Of a stretch of 64,000 nucleotides of DNA, positions 61,940 to 64,000 are shown in pieces. The position numbers were made by a program, and so were the translations under genes. Positions within the stretch are counted from its first letter, which is position 1. Each line of letters begins with the position of its first letter. The notes beneath the pieces were generated by a model, which was given only the letters and a program-made list of their open reading frames with translations, ran no database searches and was not told where the DNA came from. The stretch comes from Rikenellaceae bacterium (GTDB taxonomy: Bacteria; Bacteroidota; Bacteroidia; Bacteroidales; UBA932): positions 1 to 64,000 of the forward strand of contig DPKJ01000005.1 in assembly GCA_003542575.1 (NCBI GenBank), in the 5' to 3' direction.

Positions 61940-63928
61940 TTAACTTAAAACGGGCTCTTCAGCTGCCGGTTTGGTTTCTGCCTCAGAAACCGGTGGCTGT
62001 TTGCCGACTCTTTTACCAAATATAACTTCAAGATCTTCGGAGAAAATTACCTCTTTTTCCAATAGTTGCTCAGCAAGTTTGGTGAATCCCTCCATATTCT
62101 CTCTTAAAATCTTCTTTGCAGTTATGTATGAATCGTCAACAAGTTTCTTAGCCTCCGAATCAATTAATTCTGCTGTCTTTTCACTGTATGGCTTACCAAT
62201 TGTGAAGCCCGCAGAGTCAGTTGAGTCGTAGAAAGATATGTTGCCTATTTTTGAGCTCATACCCAGGTAAGAAACCATTGCATATGCCTGTTTGGTAATC
62301 TTTTCCAGATCACTTAATGCACCTGTTGATATCTTGCCGTTAATAATCTCTTCGGCTGCTCTTCCTCCCAGGGTTGCTGCCATTTCGTCCATCATCTGCT
62401 CAGTAGTGGTAATCTGACGCTCTTCGGGAAGATACCATGCTGCTCCCAATGCCCTGCCTCTTGGTATTATGGTTACTTTAAGAAGCGGGTTGGCGTGCGG
62501 AAGAATCCAGCTTACTGTAGCGTGACCGGCTTCGTGATACGCAATTGTCCTCTTTTCGTCGGGAGAGATAATTTTACTCCTCTTTTCCAGCCCTCCTATA
62601 ATTCTGTCTACTGCATCGAGGAAATCCTGTCTTTCAATGAACTCTTTATTTTTTCGGGCAGCTATAAGTGCTGCTTCGTTACAAACATTTGCAATGTCAG
62701 CACCTGAGAAACCCGGGGTCTGTTTGGCTAGAAACTCTATTTCAAAACCATCAACCAGTTTGAGGTTTGCAAGGTGGACTTTGAAAATATCAACCCTCTC
62801 TCTAAGTTCGGGAAGATCTACATGGATCTGTCTGTCAAACCTTCCGGCGCGCATAAGTGCTTTGTCAAGAATATCTGCCCTGTTTGTTGCCGCGAGTATT
62901 ATAACGCCAGAATTTGAGCCGAATCCGTCCATCTCTGTAAGAAGCTGATTTAGAGTATTTTCTCTTTCATCATTTGATGAGAAACCGGCGTTTTTACCTC
63001 TTGCACGACCTACGGCGTCAATTTCGTCTATAAATACAATACATGGCGCCTTCTCTTTGGCTTGTCTGAACAGGTCTCTTACCCTTGAGGCACCTACACC
63101 CACAAACATCTCAACAAAATCAGAACCTGAAATTGAGAAGAAAGGTACATTGGCTTCGCCTGCAACAGCTTTTGCCAAAAGTGTTTTTCCTGTACCCGGA
63201 GGGCCAACAAGCAGCGCTCCTTTAGGGATTTTTCCTCCCAGACTTGTATATTTCTTTGGATTTTTTAGAAAGTCTACAATTTCCATTACCTCTACCTTGG
63301 CCTCTTCAAGCCCGGCAACATCTTTGAAAGTAACTTTTGTAGAGCTTCCATCTTTGTCAAAAAGTTTTGCCTGAGATTTGCCAACTGAGAAGATTCCTCC
63401 TCCCTGACCACCGGAACCCATAGATTTGTTCATTCTTCTGAACATAAATATCCAAAGTCCAATAAGCAGAATAGGGAACAGCAACCATTCAAGTGCTTTA
63501 CTAAAATAGTTGGTTCTCTCTTCTACCTCAAATGAGAATTTCTGCTCAGCTGGAATTTGCTCCAGAACCTGTTCAAACTGCTCTTCAGGATTAAAATTAG
63601 AGGAGACAACAAAGTAAAAATGAGGGCCGAACTTTGGCTCTTTACCTCCGAATTTCTCCTTGAATTTAGCAAGACTGTCTTTTTTAATGAAGACCTCTGC
63701 TCGGTTCTGGTTGGAAACAAAAATTATCTTTTCAACGTCTCCTTTAGTGATTAACTGCTCTTTAACTTTAAGCCACTCTGATTTTAGAGGTTCTCCTCCG
63801 TCGTAAGAGCTCCACATATATGCTATAGCGCCCAAAAGAATAATGTATATCCATAATACATTAAATTTTGGAGGCCACATTTTGGGCATTTGTTTATTGG
63901 GATTGTTTTTATCTTTAGGTATTTCCAT
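61940..63928 (-). CDS. ftsH: ATP-dependent zinc metalloprotease FtsH
   Basis: With the start at 63928 the product has 662 residues. It has two membrane segments (about residues 16-37 and 140-160), Walker A GPPGTGKTLLAKAVAGE, Walker B FIDEIDAVGRAR, the second region of homology ATNRADILDKALMRAGRFDR and the zinc site HEAGHATV. It degrades membrane and short-lived proteins. The C-terminal tail is Pro/Glu-rich. It is the first gene after rsfS and before cdsA in a common Bacteroidetes order. Confidence 0.95.
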   Translation of the reverse strand: MEIPKDKNNPNKQMPKMWPPKFNVLWIYIILLGAIAYMWSSYDGGEPLKSEWLKVKEQLITKGDVEKIIFVSNQNRAEVFIKKDSLAKFKEKFGGKEPKFGPHFYFVVSSNFNPEEQFEQVLEQIPAEQKFSFEVEERTNYFSKALEWLLFPILLIGLWIFMFRRMNKSMGSGGQGGGIFSVGKSQAKLFDKDGSSTKVTFKDVAGLEEAKVEVMEIVDFLKNPKKYTSLGGKIPKGALLVGPPGTGKTLLAKAVAGEANVPFFSISGSDFVEMFVGVGASRVRDLFRQAKEKAPCIVFIDEIDAVGRARGKNAGFSSNDERENTLNQLLTEMDGFGSNSGVIILAATNRADILDKALMRAGRFDRQIHVDLPELRERVDIFKVHLANLKLVDGFEIEFLAKQTPGFSGADIANVCNEAALIAARKNKEFIERQDFLDAVDRIIGGLEKRSKIISPDEKRTIAYHEAGHATVSWILPHANPLLKVTIIPRGRALGAAWYLPEERQITTTEQMMDEMAATLGGRAAEEIINGKISTGALSDLEKITKQAYAMVSYLGMSSKIGNISFYDSTDSAGFTIGKPYSEKTAELIDSEAKKLVDDSYITAKKILRENMEGFTKLAEQLLEKEVIFSEDLEVIFGKRVGKQPPVSEAETKPAAEEPVLS

Positions 63929-63936
63929 TTTTACAA

Positions 63937-64000
63937 TTATTCTTGATATACTGTTCTTTTTGCATCTGCCCACAAATCTTCCAATCTGTAGAACTGGCGG
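63937..64000 (-). CDS. rsfS: Ribosomal silencing factor RsfS, C-terminal end (partial)
   Basis: The last 20 residues of a protein enter from the right edge and end at TAA 63937: RQFYRLEDLWADAKRTVYQE. The REFYxLExLWxDA pattern is the typical C terminus of RsfS, which binds ribosomal protein uL14 and blocks subunit joining. rsfS lies directly upstream of ftsH in many Bacteroidetes. The rest lies outside the window. Confidence 0.75.
   Translation of the reverse strand, partial: RQFYRLEDLWADAKRTVYQE

Noticed and set aside
1..64000. CRISPR arrays, rRNA genes and complete insertion sequences
   Set aside because: No regularly spaced repeats, rRNA sequence or transposase genes were seen anywhere in the window.

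Overview
The window is a piece of an anaerobic Bacteroidales-type chromosome that carries an integrated siphovirus-like prophage of about 34.8 kb. The host assignment rests on several TAnnTTTG promoter boxes, a DUF3822 gene beside rsmD, tandem FKBP lipoproteins, a CRP/FNR-like regulator next to hcp, and the linked set prfA, pyrF, psd, cdsA, ftsH. Host genes use the standard code, and several end in TGA (the genes ending at 7463, 10256, 13436 and 58390).

Host left part (1-23.3 kb): tRNA-Asp, rsmD, DUF3822, an envelope protein, nrnA, two FKBP lipoproteins, a CoA-transferase, a SAM hydrolase, mazG, tcdA and a GNAT protein. Next come a redox-regulatory cluster (two DRTGG proteins, two GHKL ATPases, an iron-sulfur protein with a degenerate H-cluster fold, a PHP phosphoesterase and a sirtuin) and the hydrogenase genes for a ferredoxin-like protein and HydB, HydA and HydC. 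An OmpA lipoprotein, a Crp/Fnr regulator and hcp follow. Together these suggest fermentative H2 metabolism driven by NADH and ferredoxin, with nitrosative-stress defence.

Prophage (attL core 23288-23293, attR core 58058-58063): a large serine integrase at the right end inserted the element into a small AlaX-like (alanyl-tRNA editing SAD domain) gene. The host gene is cut into a 45-codon 5' piece and a 108-codon 3' piece. The prophage carries its own complete homologue just inside attL, in the same orientation, so the native promoter could read into it. Rejoining the prophage ends gives an attP with 14-bp inverted arms placed symmetrically around the 6-bp core.

The main discovery is that the prophage does not use one genetic code. 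From 26.0 to 50.3 kb, 23 genes (terminase, portal, protease, major capsid, head-tail connectors, tail tube, tape measure, fibres, a holin-like protein, HNH, a PD-(D/E)XK-like nuclease, a ribbon-helix-helix protein) contain 60 in-frame TGA codons. No other in-frame stop or frameshift interrupts them. Where the family is recognisable the TGA sits at a Trp position: terminase EPWQ, capsid FWAGE and GQWGG, fibre ANW and QWNSLP, DUF4376 LWLERNTRV. This is UGA-to-Trp recoding (as in code 4). The lysogeny genes (integrase, AlaX copy, ParB-like, XRE repressor, Abi, pentapeptide protein, the accessory block 50.4-56.1 kb) have no internal TGA and encode Trp as TGG. One of them ends in TGA directly before a terminator. 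The lytic half is therefore unreadable by standard host translation while the lysogenic half is readable. I found no suppressor tRNA-Trp(UCA), TrpRS or release factor in the prophage.

Host right part (58.4-64 kb): prfA, pyrF, and psd, cdsA, ftsH and the end of rsfS on the minus strand. All coordinates for recoded genes below are given under TGA=Trp.
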